NCBI RefSeq assembly: GCF_003073135.1
Contig: NZ_PGDQ01000003.1
Location: 393,855 to 457,854 of the forward strand
Length of the DNA: 64,000 bases
DNA from: Euzebya rosea
Lineage (GTDB): Bacteria > Actinomycetota > Nitriliruptoria > Euzebyales > Euzebyaceae
Direction: 5' to 3'
This document shows positions 9,421-17,359 of the stretch, one piece after another (position 1 is the stretch's first letter; each line of letters opens with the position of its first letter). The notes beneath the pieces were generated by a model, which had not been told where the DNA came from, did no database searches, and worked only from the letters and a program-made list of their open reading frames with translations. The position numbers and the translations under genes were made by a program.

Positions 9421-10965
9421 TCAGCCCCGTCGGCGACGGAGGCCGAACAGCGCGGTGCCACCGATGCCCATGAGCATCAGGGCCGGCACGAGGAAGCTGG
9501 TGCCACCGCCCGTGGAGGGCAGTCCGGTCTGCGGGGTCGGGGTGGGGGTGGGGGTCGGCGGGGTCACCTGGGTGAACCCGGCAGCCGCACCGGCCTCGGA
9601 ACGGGCCAGCGAGACCTCGACCTGGCCCTGCCCGTCAGCGCGGAGCAGGGAGATGTCGGCACCGGCGGCCAGAACGCCGACACCGAGGTTGTCCTCGCTG
9701 AAGGTCTGGCTGGTGCCGCCCAGGGTGATGCAGGTCTCGAGGGGAGTGTCCTCGAGGATGCAGGTGGTCTCCGTGCCGGTCTCCAGGTTGATCACGAAGC
9801 CGCCGGAGTCCTCGTCGGCCTGCATGTACATCGACCGGGGGAGGATGTCGTCGATCGGCGTACCCGTCGGACCGCCCTCCTCGGAGGTGGTGGCCGTCGG
9901 GGTCGCGGTGGGCTCCTCGGAGCCGCCGCCGCCCAGCAGGCCGGTGATGGGCTCGGGCAGAAGGTCGGTGATCTCCTCCGGCAGGAGGTCCAGGAGGTCC
10001 TCCAGCGGCAGGCCCTCGGCCTCGCCCGGGTCGATGTCCGGCAGCGCGTCGAGGATGCCGGGCAGCAGGGTGATCTTGGCGATCGACGCCGATGCGTCGG
10101 CGGTCGCCGGGTTGGTCCCGTCAGCCGATGCGGTGGCCGTGGAGCGACCGACCTCGATGACCGCGAGGCCCTCGGGCAGCAGCGGGGTGGACTCCGGCGT
10201 CGGCAGGAGGACGATGATCGCACCCTCGGTGGCCGCGGTGGAGCTGACCGTGCCGTCGTCGAAGGTCGAGTTGGAGGTCGACTGCCCGCCCTGTATGCGC
10301 AGCAGCGGGCCGGCCGCCAGGTCGTCCAGCAGCGTGGTCAGCTGGTCGGTGACGCCGCCGATGATGCCGGTCGGGTCGCCGTCGGCGAGGGGCTGCAGGG
10401 CGTCGGCGATCTGGCCGAGGCCGTCGTTGAGGCCCCCGGTCAGCTCGGCCGGGAGCTGGCTGACCACGGACTGGGTCAGGGTGACGTCGACGGTCAGGCC
10501 GTTGGCGGTGCCGTCGGCCGTCGGACCGCTGGTGGTCGTGGCCGTGGCCGCACCGATCACGCCGTCCAGGGCGCCGGCGAAGGCGTCGAGGTTGGCGATC
10601 TCCACCGACGCGGTGGGCTCGCCACCGGGGGTGGTCGACGTTGCGGTCTCACCGAAGGGCTCCGCTGCACCGGCAGCGGTGGCGCAGGCCAGCCCGGTGC
10701 AGGTGTCGGTGGTGTCGGACGCCACGTTGGTGGTCGTCACGCCCGCGCGCAGGCCCTGCCCGGCGATGGTCACGGCGAGGCCGCGGGTCGAGGTGCGACC
10801 GGCGTAGATCTGCTGGGGCGTCGTGGAGGTCGTGGCCGCGGTCGTTGCCGTTGGTGTCGGCGTCGGGGTGGGGGTCGGGGTCGACCCGACCGGAAGCTGG
10901 GCTCCGCCTGGAACGGCGGGGACCAGCAGCGCCACTGCCAGCGCTGTGAACAAGAACTTCTTCAT
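9421..10965 (-). CDS. LPxTG-type cell-wall-anchored surface protein
   Basis: A 514-residue exported protein. The signal peptide begins MKKFLFTALAVALL and ends at GGAQ. Thr-Pro repeats form a stalk directly after the signal and again before the anchor. The C-terminus has the sortase signal LPSTG at 482-486, a hydrophobic segment and a final RRRRG tail. The central ~400 residues are Thr/Ala/Asp-rich with four cysteines and no recognised domain. Low-complexity composition and choice of start (MKK after GGAAGG) fit an exposed adhesin or surface-layer component. The sortase gene is not in the window. Confidence 0.85.
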   Translation of the reverse strand: MKKFLFTALAVALLVPAVPGGAQLPVGSTPTPTPTPTPTATTAATTSTTPQQIYAGRTSTRGLAVTIAGQGLRAGVTTTNVASDTTDTCTGLACATAAGAAEPFGETATSTTPGGEPTASVEIANLDAFAGALDGVIGAATATTTSGPTADGTANGLTVDVTLTQSVVSQLPAELTGGLNDGLGQIADALQPLADGDPTGIIGGVTDQLTTLLDDLAAGPLLRIQGGQSTSNSTFDDGTVSSTAATEGAIIVLLPTPESTPLLPEGLAVIEVGRSTATASADGTNPATADASASIAKITLLPGILDALPDIDPGEAEGLPLEDLLDLLPEEITDLLPEPITGLLGGGGSEEPTATPTATTSEEGGPTGTPIDDILPRSMYMQADEDSGGFVINLETGTETTCILEDTPLETCITLGGTSQTFSEDNLGVGVLAAGADISLLRADGQGQVEVSLARSEAGAAAGFTQVTPPTPTPTPTPQTGLPSTGGGTSFLVPALMLMGIGGTALFGLRRRRG

Positions 10966-11158
10966 CGAATCGGCGGACCTTCCGGGGCTCGTCGGAGTCG
11001 CATTGTGTGCAGCCTGCGGAGGGGAACTCAACACCGCAAGAGGGCGTGCGACCCCTGATCGGCCTGAGGATACCCTGCGCCGACCCGGAATCGTGCGTGT
11101 TCTCGTGGGCGAGTCGGACACCCCTCACGCCGAAAATCGCCCTCGAGGTGGGCAGGAA

Positions 11159-12559
11159 TCATGCGAGGTACGGCGACGCGTCGATGAACGGCCGTTCCTC
11201 CTCGCCCATCGGTGTCGCCGGCGGCGCGCCGAACCAGAACTCCTCGGAGATCGATCGCCACCGGTTCCTCGCCCCCAGCATGGCCAGGATGGAGTTCACG
11301 CCCCACTGGATCCGGTTGAGCACCAGGTAGTCCGGCGGCAGGTTCAGCTTGCGGATCATGTCGAGGTACCCGCCGCGGGGGTCCGACGTCGCGGTGATGA
11401 CCTCTCGGGCGAACTCGGCGGTGTAGGTGAACGGGTCGTGGTCGATGATCGGGCGGTTGAACAGGCGGAACCACTCCATCAGCCGTTCGGGGTCCGGCCG
11501 GCTGCCGGGGAAGAAGCCGGCCTCGTCGAAGACGTCCATCAGCGCGGCGGGGTCCTGCTCCCACAGCGGCGCGAGCTGACGGCGGATCAACGAACGGGTC
11601 TCGGAGCTGAACGCCTTGACCGCTCCGAAGTCCACGAACACCACCGTGCCGTCACCCGGGAACAGGTAGTTGCCCGGGTGGGGGTCGCCGTTGAACAGGC
11701 GGAAGCGGTGCAGCGACCCGAAGGAGAACCGGTAGATGGCCTCGGCGTAGCGCTGCCTGTCCTCCTCGGTCGCGGTCTGGAGCATCGTCTCGAACGACGC
11801 GCCGCGGACGTAGTCGGCGACGAGGACGCGGGGGCGGCACCAGTCGGCGTGCACCGCGGGGATGCGGACGAACGGATGGCCGTCGTATCGCTGGGCGAAC
11901 GCGTGCTGGTACTGGGCCTCCCGCTGGTAGTCCAGCTCGTCGCGCATCCGGTCGCGCAGCTCCGTCATCAACGGCTTGACCTGCAGGTTGGGGCTGACGA
12001 CCTTGACGAGGGGGGCCAGCACCTCGGCGTTGTCCAGGTCGTGCTCGATGGCCTCGGCGATCCCCGGGTACTGGACCTTGGTGATCACCTCGGTGCCGTC
12101 GGGCAGGGTCGCCCGGTGGACCTGGCCGATGGACGCGCTGGCGATCGGCTCGGGGGCCCAGCTGGCGAAGACCGCCTCCGGCGGGGCGCCGTACTGCTCC
12201 TCGATGACCTCCGCGATCACGGCCGTGTCCATGGCGGGGGCGGCCGCCTGGAGCGCAGCGAGCTGGTCGCGGTAGGTGTCGCGCACCTCCTCGGGCAGGT
12301 CGACGTCGACGAAGGAGGCGATCTGCCCCATCTTCATGGCCAGCCCCTTCATCGAGCCGAGCAGCTCGGCGGCCTGCTGGGCGGTGCGGCCGTGGAAAGC
12401 GTCGGCAGCATCGTCGTTGCCGGCCATCTGTCGCAGGCGCGCGGCCACCATGCCGACGCCGGCGTTGGCGGAGAACTTCGCCAGGTCTCCCGCACGGCTT
12501 GCCCGGCTGCCAAGGGCAGGGGAGGGGGCCTTCGGGTCGTCGTCGGGGGAACGTGCCAT
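11159..12559 (-). CDS. ABC1 (UbiB/AarF/COQ8) family atypical kinase
   Basis: A 466-residue protein with the family signatures in order: KMGQ (KxGQ motif) near residue 76, the Ala-rich nucleotide loop ASASIGQVH near 140, a [10 protein letters not shown] block, NGDPHPGNY near 285 and the metal-binding VDFGAVK near 305. Members are ATP-binding proteins supporting isoprenoid-quinone metabolism or lipid homeostasis; the actinobacterial substrates are unknown. There is no C-terminal membrane helix pair as in UbiB, making it closer to the soluble ADCK-like group. The stop is 193 bases from the downstream LPxTG gene, a region where I see no other feature. Confidence 0.92.
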   Translation of the reverse strand: MARSPDDDPKAPSPALGSRASRAGDLAKFSANAGVGMVAARLRQMAGNDDAADAFHGRTAQQAAELLGSMKGLAMKMGQIASFVDVDLPEEVRDTYRDQLAALQAAAPAMDTAVIAEVIEEQYGAPPEAVFASWAPEPIASASIGQVHRATLPDGTEVITKVQYPGIAEAIEHDLDNAEVLAPLVKVVSPNLQVKPLMTELRDRMRDELDYQREAQYQHAFAQRYDGHPFVRIPAVHADWCRPRVLVADYVRGASFETMLQTATEEDRQRYAEAIYRFSFGSLHRFRLFNGDPHPGNYLFPGDGTVVFVDFGAVKAFSSETRSLIRRQLAPLWEQDPAALMDVFDEAGFFPGSRPDPERLMEWFRLFNRPIIDHDPFTYTAEFAREVITATSDPRGGYLDMIRKLNLPPDYLVLNRIQWGVNSILAMLGARNRWRSISEEFWFGAPPATPMGEEERPFIDASPYLA

Positions 12560-12613
12560 GTCGCGAGTCTGCCCCGCTCGGCCCCGTCCACCCGAACCGA
12601 GCCGAGGGCGTCG

Positions 12614-13042
12614 TCAGCGAAGCTGCCGTTCGGGTCGCAGGATCCCGCCGTCGCCGAGCAGCACGTCCACGAGCTCCTGCCCGACCCCCAGCCACCACGC
12701 CGCTGCGAGGCCGACGAGGATCACGATGCCGACCACCAGGCGGGGCCCGCTGACGAGGTCGACGCGGCTGCCGCGCGACCCGCCGAGGAGCGGCCAGACG
12801 AGCCAGCCCGGCGACGTGGCCCCGATCCCGACCATGCCGGCGCTCCACGCCACCCCGAGCGACAGCTGGCCGAGCACCACGAGCCCGGCGGCCAGCTGCC
12901 CCACGACGATCACCCCTCGGGCGAGCTGGCCGATGGCCACGACCCCCGTGGCGACCTGCCCGATCGCGATGACGCCGACGGCATGCTGGCCGATGGCGAC
13001 GAACCCCTCTGCCTCGACGCCGACGTCCAGCCACTTGATCAT
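12614..13042 (-). CDS. Hydrophobic protein built of VxAIGQxAxGV repeats
   Basis: A 142-residue protein. Residues ~13-63 contain five consecutive repeats of about 10-11 residues built around I/V-G-Q: VAIGQHAVGV, IAIGQVATGV, VAIGQLARGV, IVVGQLAAGL, VVLGQLSLGV. This is followed by a Gly-rich stretch, a clear membrane helix around LVVGIVILVGLAAAWWL, and a charged tail. ATG 13042 is preceded by GGAAG 9 bases upstream. The repeat periodicity suggests a stacked beta or packed-helix structure in or near the membrane. I know no assigned function. Divergent from the PP2C phosphatase gene with only 46 bases between starts. Confidence 0.75.
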   Translation of the reverse strand: MIKWLDVGVEAEGFVAIGQHAVGVIAIGQVATGVVAIGQLARGVIVVGQLAAGLVVLGQLSLGVAWSAGMVGIGATSPGWLVWPLLGGSRGSRVDLVSGPRLVVGIVILVGLAAAWWLGVGQELVDVLLGDGGILRPERQLR

Positions 13043-13088
13043 GGCGGCATTCTTCCACCTCTCGCGGCGGCAACTACCCTTCGGGGCC

Positions 13089-13844
13089 ATGGACGCCATC
13101 CTGCTGGGCCGCGACCACACCGATGTCGGTGTGGTGGAGGTCCTGACGCCGGCCGACGACGTGGCGATCGGGATCACCCGCGGTCCCCACCCCAAGCGCT
13201 ACGAGTACGTCGACCCCAACGAGGACGTGGTGGCCATGGTGCGCGACGCCGGGGTGACGGCGTTCGTCGTCGCCGACGGCCACAACGGCCACGAGGGCAG
13301 CCATGCGCTCGTGGACGGGCTGCTCCGCGCGCTGCCCGACCCGCTGCCCCCACGCCTGGACAGGCGTCCTGCGGTCATGGCGTTCCACGCAGCCAACGAA
13401 CACATGCGGGCCGTCCGACGCCAGCTGACCGGTGCCAACCGCGGCACACGGTCCACGATGGTGCTGGCGCTGATCGCCGCCGGGGACGACGGCGCTGCGA
13501 CGGTGGAGGCCACCGGGGTCGGGGACTCCGCCGTCATCGTCGTCCGGGACGGCGTGGCCACCCAGGTCACACGCGACCGCCACCGCTTCCTCGGCGACCG
13601 GCTGAGCGCCCCGGAGGTCGCGGGCTCCGTCGACCACTCCGTCACCGAGCTCGTCGACGGCGACCTCGTCGTCGTGGCGAGCGACGGCCTGACCAACTTC
13701 GCCACGCTCGACGCCATCGGCCCGACGGTGGCCGGCCTCGCACCCGAGGCGGCCGTGCGTGCGCTCGTCGACCTTGCGGGGGAGGGGGGTGCGGGGGACA
13801 ACATCGCGCTCGCCGTCCTCGCCCACACCGCTCGAGGACACTGA
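13089..13844 (+). CDS. PP2C-family serine/threonine phosphatase
   Basis: A 251-residue soluble phosphatase. Metal-binding motifs of the PP2C fold are present: VADGHNGHEG near residue 61 (corresponding to DGHGG), GTRSTMVLALI near 120, GVGDSAVIV near 150, ASDGLTNF near 198 and GAGDNIALAV near 236. No sensor or membrane domain is attached. Target phosphoproteins are unknown. It lies 3 bases upstream of the CysQ-like gene and the two are almost certainly co-transcribed. Confidence 0.88.
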   Translation: MDAILLGRDHTDVGVVEVLTPADDVAIGITRGPHPKRYEYVDPNEDVVAMVRDAGVTAFVVADGHNGHEGSHALVDGLLRALPDPLPPRLDRRPAVMAFHAANEHMRAVRRQLTGANRGTRSTMVLALIAAGDDGAATVEATGVGDSAVIVVRDGVATQVTRDRHRFLGDRLSAPEVAGSVDHSVTELVDGDLVVVASDGLTNFATLDAIGPTVAGLAPEAAVRALVDLAGEGGAGDNIALAVLAHTARGH

Positions 13845-13847
13845 CCG

Positions 13848-14603
13848 ATGGCCACCCCGACCGACCACGCCCAGGCGCGGCGCATCGCCACCGACGCCGG
13901 CGAGCTGCTGGTGCGCATGCGCGACGCCCATCCCGACCCGGTGTCGCGACGACAGGCCCTGAAGGACGCCGGTGACGCCGGATCGCAGGCCTTCATCGCG
14001 GCCCAGCTGCGCGACTGCTTCCCCGACGACGCCGTGCTGAGCGAGGAGGCCGTCGACACCGACGTCCGGCTGTCGGCGGACCGGGTGTGGATCATCGATC
14101 CCGTCGACGGCACGCGTGAGTTCGGCGAACCACCGCGCGACGACTGGGCGGTGCACGTCGCGCTCTGGGAACGCGGACAGGAGCTGACCGCCGGTGCGGT
14201 CGCCCTGCCCGCCATGGGGCTGACCCTCGGCACGGACGATCCGCCGGTGCTGCCCGCGGCGGTGGACGGCCCGCCGCGCATCGTGGTCAGCCGCACCCGC
14301 CCGCCCGTGCAGGCCGAGCAGGTCCGCGCTGCGCTCGAGGGCGAGCTGCTGCCGATGGGCAGCGCCGGGGCCAAGGCGATGGCCGTCGTCCGCGGCGTCG
14401 CCGACGCCTACGTGCACGCCGGCGGGCAGTACGAGTGGGACAGCGCCGCGCCGGCCGTCGTGGCCCTGGCGGCCGGATTGCACGTCTCGCGCCTCGACGG
14501 CAGCCCGATGGCCTACAACCGGGCCGATCCCTACCTTCCCGACCTGATCATCTGCCGCCCGGAGCTGGCCCAGCGGGCGCTGGACGCGCTCGCCGGCTCG
14601 TGA
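13848..14603 (+). CDS. Inositol monophosphatase-superfamily enzyme, CysQ-like 3'(2'),5'-bisphosphate nucleotidase
   Basis: A 251-residue Mg-dependent phosphatase. Metal-site motifs are VLSEEAVD near residue 65, WIIDPVDGTREF near 84 (the DPxDGT signature) and the C-terminal YEWDSAAPAVVA near 198 (WDxAA). The REF following DGT and overall layout resemble CysQ proteins, which hydrolyse 3'-phosphoadenosine 5'-phosphate from sulfate assimilation; an inositol or fructose phosphate substrate remains possible. Starts 3 bases after the PP2C stop and is followed after 22 bases by the SRPBCC gene. Confidence 0.87.
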   Translation: MATPTDHAQARRIATDAGELLVRMRDAHPDPVSRRQALKDAGDAGSQAFIAAQLRDCFPDDAVLSEEAVDTDVRLSADRVWIIDPVDGTREFGEPPRDDWAVHVALWERGQELTAGAVALPAMGLTLGTDDPPVLPAAVDGPPRIVVSRTRPPVQAEQVRAALEGELLPMGSAGAKAMAVVRGVADAYVHAGGQYEWDSAAPAVVALAAGLHVSRLDGSPMAYNRADPYLPDLIICRPELAQRALDALAGS

Positions 14604-14625
14604 CCCCCCGACTGGAGCCACAGCC

Positions 14626-15111
14626 GTGCGCGAGGTGAGCAGGAACGGGCACGTCGACGCGACCCCCGAGGCCATCTGGCCCGACCTCGTCGACGGCCAG
14701 CGGTTCGCGGAGTGGTACGCCTTCTGTGACGAGGTGGAGGAGCCCGCACCCGGTACCCGGGTCCTGCTGGGATCCTGGGGGTCCCAGCGGTCGGCGGTGA
14801 CCACCGAGATCGTGGCGGCCGAGCAGCCGACCAGGTTCGCGTGGCGCCACGTCGCGGAGGAGCTCGACGGGCGTCCGGCACCGTCCGTGGCCATCGAGAC
14901 CACCGTCGAGGTCGTCCTCGAGCCGTCGGCCGACGGCGGGACCGACGTCACCATCACCTCGCGGCAGCGACCGAGGGGGGCGGTGCAGGCCATCGCGCTG
15001 AAGCTGCTGGCCCGCCGACAGCTCGGCGGGATGCTCGACCAGTCCCTCGACATGCTGGCGGCCCGCCACGACGGACGGGCCACCCCCTCCGACGGGGACG
15101 CCGAGGGCTAG
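14626..15111 (+). CDS. SRPBCC (START/Bet v1-like) family protein
   Basis: A 161-residue protein starting at GTG with GGAG 9 bases upstream. It follows the polyketide-cyclase/dehydrase-like pattern: an opening beta strand and ATPEAIWPDLVD helix near residue 12, the TRFAWRHV strand, TTVEVVLEP and DVTITSRQRP strands, and a long C-terminal helix (LARRQLGGMLDQSLDML). The fold makes a hydrophobic ligand pocket; the ligand is unknown. Last gene of a likely three-gene unit with PP2C and CysQ. Its TAG stop shares CTAG with the convergent next gene. Confidence 0.82.
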   Translation: MREVSRNGHVDATPEAIWPDLVDGQRFAEWYAFCDEVEEPAPGTRVLLGSWGSQRSAVTTEIVAAEQPTRFAWRHVAEELDGRPAPSVAIETTVEVVLEPSADGGTDVTITSRQRPRGAVQAIALKLLARRQLGGMLDQSLDMLAARHDGRATPSDGDAEG

Positions 15112-15797
15112 AAGCCCTCGTCCACGATCCCCGACGCAAGGGACTCGGTCACCGACGCACGGTCCGCCGCACCCAGCGTGGAGTAGAACAGCGTCGCCGG
15201 GAAGCGTCGCAGCTCGGCCAGCGCGTGGTAGCGGTGGGCGTCGTCGACCAGCATGAACAGGGCGACCTCGCCCTCCGGCAGCTCGTCGCCGAGCTCCTTC
15301 ATCCGCTTGTCGGAGATGCCGATGTCGCGCAGCTTGGCCCACAGGCCACCGACGGCTGCCCCGAGGGCACCGCCGATCAGCACACCACCGGGCACGAACA
15401 GGCCAGCCAGCACGCCGAGCCACAGGCCGCTGGAGGCACCCTGGATCGTGTCCAGGTCCTTGGTCTGCTGGATGCGGACCCTGCCGCCGAACTCCTTGGC
15501 GACGATGGCGGCGTCCTGCAGGCCGAGCCGTCCCTTGGTGCGCAGCCGGATGGCGGCCAGCAGGGCCTCTTGCGCCATCAGCGGGTCGCGGAACCGGAGG
15601 GCGACCACGCAGCCGTTGCCGGAGGCGATGTCGTCGGCGCGGTTCTCGTCGACCTCGGCGGGGGACAGGGTCGCCGGGCCGTCGGCCAGTCCGGCCGACG
15701 GCGTGGCCGCGGTGGGGGAGCCGTCGGGGTCGACGGTGGCAGGGGCGCTGCCACCGGCAGCGCCCGCGGGGATGTTCTCGGTGGGGTCGTAGCTCAT
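15108..15797 (-). CDS. DUF1269-like membrane-associated protein
   Basis: A 229-residue protein. After a disordered, Pro/Ala-rich first 50 residues comes a ferredoxin-like half (VVALRFRDPLMAQEALLAA) and the family block RLGLQDAAIVAKE. A glycine-zipper membrane hairpin follows around residues 125-155 (LAGLFVPGGVLIGGALGAAVGG), then a second soluble half beginning ALFMLVDDAHR. This is the layout of DUF1269/general-stress-17M-like proteins of unknown role. Its stop overlaps the SRPBCC stop within one CTAG. Confidence 0.8.
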   Translation of the reverse strand: MSYDPTENIPAGAAGGSAPATVDPDGSPTAATPSAGLADGPATLSPAEVDENRADDIASGNGCVVALRFRDPLMAQEALLAAIRLRTKGRLGLQDAAIVAKEFGGRVRIQQTKDLDTIQGASSGLWLGVLAGLFVPGGVLIGGALGAAVGGLWAKLRDIGISDKRMKELGDELPEGEVALFMLVDDAHRYHALAELRRFPATLFYSTLGAADRASVTESLASGIVDEGF

Positions 15798-15828
15798 CGC
15801 TGCGGACCCTACCCCTGCCCAGGTGTGG

Positions 15829-17244
15829 CTACTCGATGGTGGAGGTCACGGCATCGTCAAGCTTCAGGAAGAAGATCCCCTCGCCGATGCCGGAGACGAC
15901 GATGACGCCGGAGTCGAAGTACGGGTAGTTGGACCACGTGCCGTTGAACGTGGCGGTGTCGGAGGCCGGGTAGGTGTCGAAGAACGCGACCTCGTCCCAC
16001 ACGGGGGTGGCGGCGTCCAGCCCGCCCATGTCGATCACCCGCAGGCCGGCGGTGTAGTTGGACTGGAAGGCCAGGCCCTCGTGGGTGTAGTTGTTGTGGT
16101 CGATGGCCGGGGTCGCGGGGTTGCCGTCGGTGCCGTCGCGCATCGCCGTGTGGTGCAGGACGGGGTCGTCGAGGTCCGTGGCGTCGATGACGAGGGTGCG
16201 GGTGTGGGTGACGGCGCCCGCGCGCATCTCGTCGAGCTCGTCGTTCATCAGGACGTAGCGGAAGTCCTCGGTGAACCACCCCTGGTGGGTGTACTGGGTG
16301 TCGTCGTAGCGCAGCCGCCCGATCGGGTGCGGGTTGGCCTTGTCGGTCACGTCGACGAAGGACATGTACTCCTCGGAGAACGTCGCGCAGATCTCGTGGC
16401 CGGTCCAGGCGGTGTCGGGGCCGGCGTAGGTGACGCATTGGGCGTCGTGGATGTACTCGTCGCCCTCGTAGCACCCGGCGTCGACGGGGTTCAGGGGGTC
16501 GGCCATGTCGAGCATGAACAGGCCGCCGTCGCACTCCGAGCGGATGCCGAGGCTGCCGATCGGGGTCCGCAGCTTCAGCCCGCCGCCGACGATGTAGGCG
16601 AAGTCGGTGTCGTCGTTGGTGACGACGTTGTGCTGGCTGCCGGAGCCGGTGAAGATCGCGTCGGGCAGCAGGGGGGTGCCGGCCGGGACGGCGGGGGCAT
16701 CGACCAGCGCGGTCAGGTCGACGACCTGCATGCCGTGGTTGGGCGCGGACTCCGAGACGATCAGCGCGTGGTCGTTGACGGTCTTGATGTCGTGCCAGAT
16801 CGCGTGCTGGGCGGCGGTGTTGGCGACGCTGCCGAGGTACTCGGCGTCGGTCCCGTCGTTGACGCGGAAGAACGCCGTGCCGTTCGCGTGCCCGATCATG
16901 GCGATCTCGGTCCCGGTCTCGGCGTCGGTCCAGCCCCACACGTCGGAGTTGCCGGAGAACACCTGACCGGAGGGGTCCATGGACAGGACGCCACCGAAGT
17001 CCGCCGACGGCCAGAACGCCAGCAGGTCGACGTTGTCGCACGCGAAGGCGTCAGCGGTGCCGCCGTCACAGGGCACGTCGGTCGTGACCTCCGTGGGGAT
17101 CTCGGCGGTCGCGGCGTAGGCAGGCTTGTGGACGTGGGCGCGTTGTTCGGCCAGCAGCTGGTCGAGCAGGGCCAGGGGGTTCGCGGCGGCGATCCCGAGG
17201 ATGGCGACGAGGGCGATCAGGACGGATGACGTTCGACGGGTCAT
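15829..17244 (-). CDS. Choice-of-anchor B family secreted protein
   Basis: A complete 471-residue member. N-terminal MTRRTSSVLIALVAILG is a signal or signal anchor. Family blocks along the chain are SNSDVWGWTD near residue 97, YLGSVANTAA, IWHDIKTV, HGMQVVDL, YIVGG, YIHDAQC near 257, HQGWFTEDFRY near 310, HTRTLVIDATDLDDP, HNNYTHEGLAF near 380, and the closing NGTWSNYPYF...IVVSGIGEGIFFLK. Repeated LVIVD-like segments imply a beta-propeller. Conserved His and Asp residues hint at metal binding, but no activity is known. It shares about the same architecture as the next gene, from which it is separated by a terminator and its own upstream element. Confidence 0.88.
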   Translation of the reverse strand: MTRRTSSVLIALVAILGIAAANPLALLDQLLAEQRAHVHKPAYAATAEIPTEVTTDVPCDGGTADAFACDNVDLLAFWPSADFGGVLSMDPSGQVFSGNSDVWGWTDAETGTEIAMIGHANGTAFFRVNDGTDAEYLGSVANTAAQHAIWHDIKTVNDHALIVSESAPNHGMQVVDLTALVDAPAVPAGTPLLPDAIFTGSGSQHNVVTNDDTDFAYIVGGGLKLRTPIGSLGIRSECDGGLFMLDMADPLNPVDAGCYEGDEYIHDAQCVTYAGPDTAWTGHEICATFSEEYMSFVDVTDKANPHPIGRLRYDDTQYTHQGWFTEDFRYVLMNDELDEMRAGAVTHTRTLVIDATDLDDPVLHHTAMRDGTDGNPATPAIDHNNYTHEGLAFQSNYTAGLRVIDMGGLDAATPVWDEVAFFDTYPASDTATFNGTWSNYPYFDSGVIVVSGIGEGIFFLKLDDAVTSTIE

Positions 17245-17272
17245 GTCCGGCCGGTTCGACGGACGACTGCAG

Positions 17273-17297
17273 GATTCCTGCCCGGCGCGGGAACTTC
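17273..17297 (-). promoter_or_regulatory. Shared upstream element, copy B (TTCC-N11-GGAACTTC)
   Basis: Plus-strand TTCC at 17275-17278 and GGAACTTC at 17290-17297. Same arms, same 11-base spacing and almost the same distance (30-53 bases) from the start codon as copy A. Copies A and B also share GTCCGTCG followed by AACCGG between the element and the start. Confidence 0.5.
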
Positions 17298-17309
17298 TGG
17301 TCCGGACAC

Positions 17310-17343
17310 GACGACGCCCCCGCCTGGCGCCGGGGGCGTCGTC
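17310..17343 (-). terminator. Terminator after the upstream choice-of-anchor B gene
   Basis: Perfect 13-bp stem GACGACGCCCCCG / complement with an 8-base loop, 16 bases past the stop of the 17360-18796 gene and upstream of the 15829-17244 gene. It indicates that the two paralogues are separate transcription units. Confidence 0.8.
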
Positions 17344-17359
17344 TGGATCGCTGGGTGCG

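Noticed and set aside
8248..11058. 936-codon plus-strand open frame across the tRNA-Cys and LPxTG regions
   Set aside because: It runs through a tRNA gene, a terminator and three genes on the other strand; no start signal or domain.
10823..13975. 1050-codon plus-strand open frame
   Set aside because: Antisense to the ABC1 kinase and repeat-protein genes and overlapping the PP2C gene; shadow of GC bias.
15823..17229. 468-codon plus-strand frame antisense to a choice-of-anchor B gene, likewise 17126-19027 and 18678-21062
   Set aside because: The minus-strand reading has signal peptides, family motifs and paralogues; the plus-strand reading is repetitive Val/Gly/Asp with no homology features.
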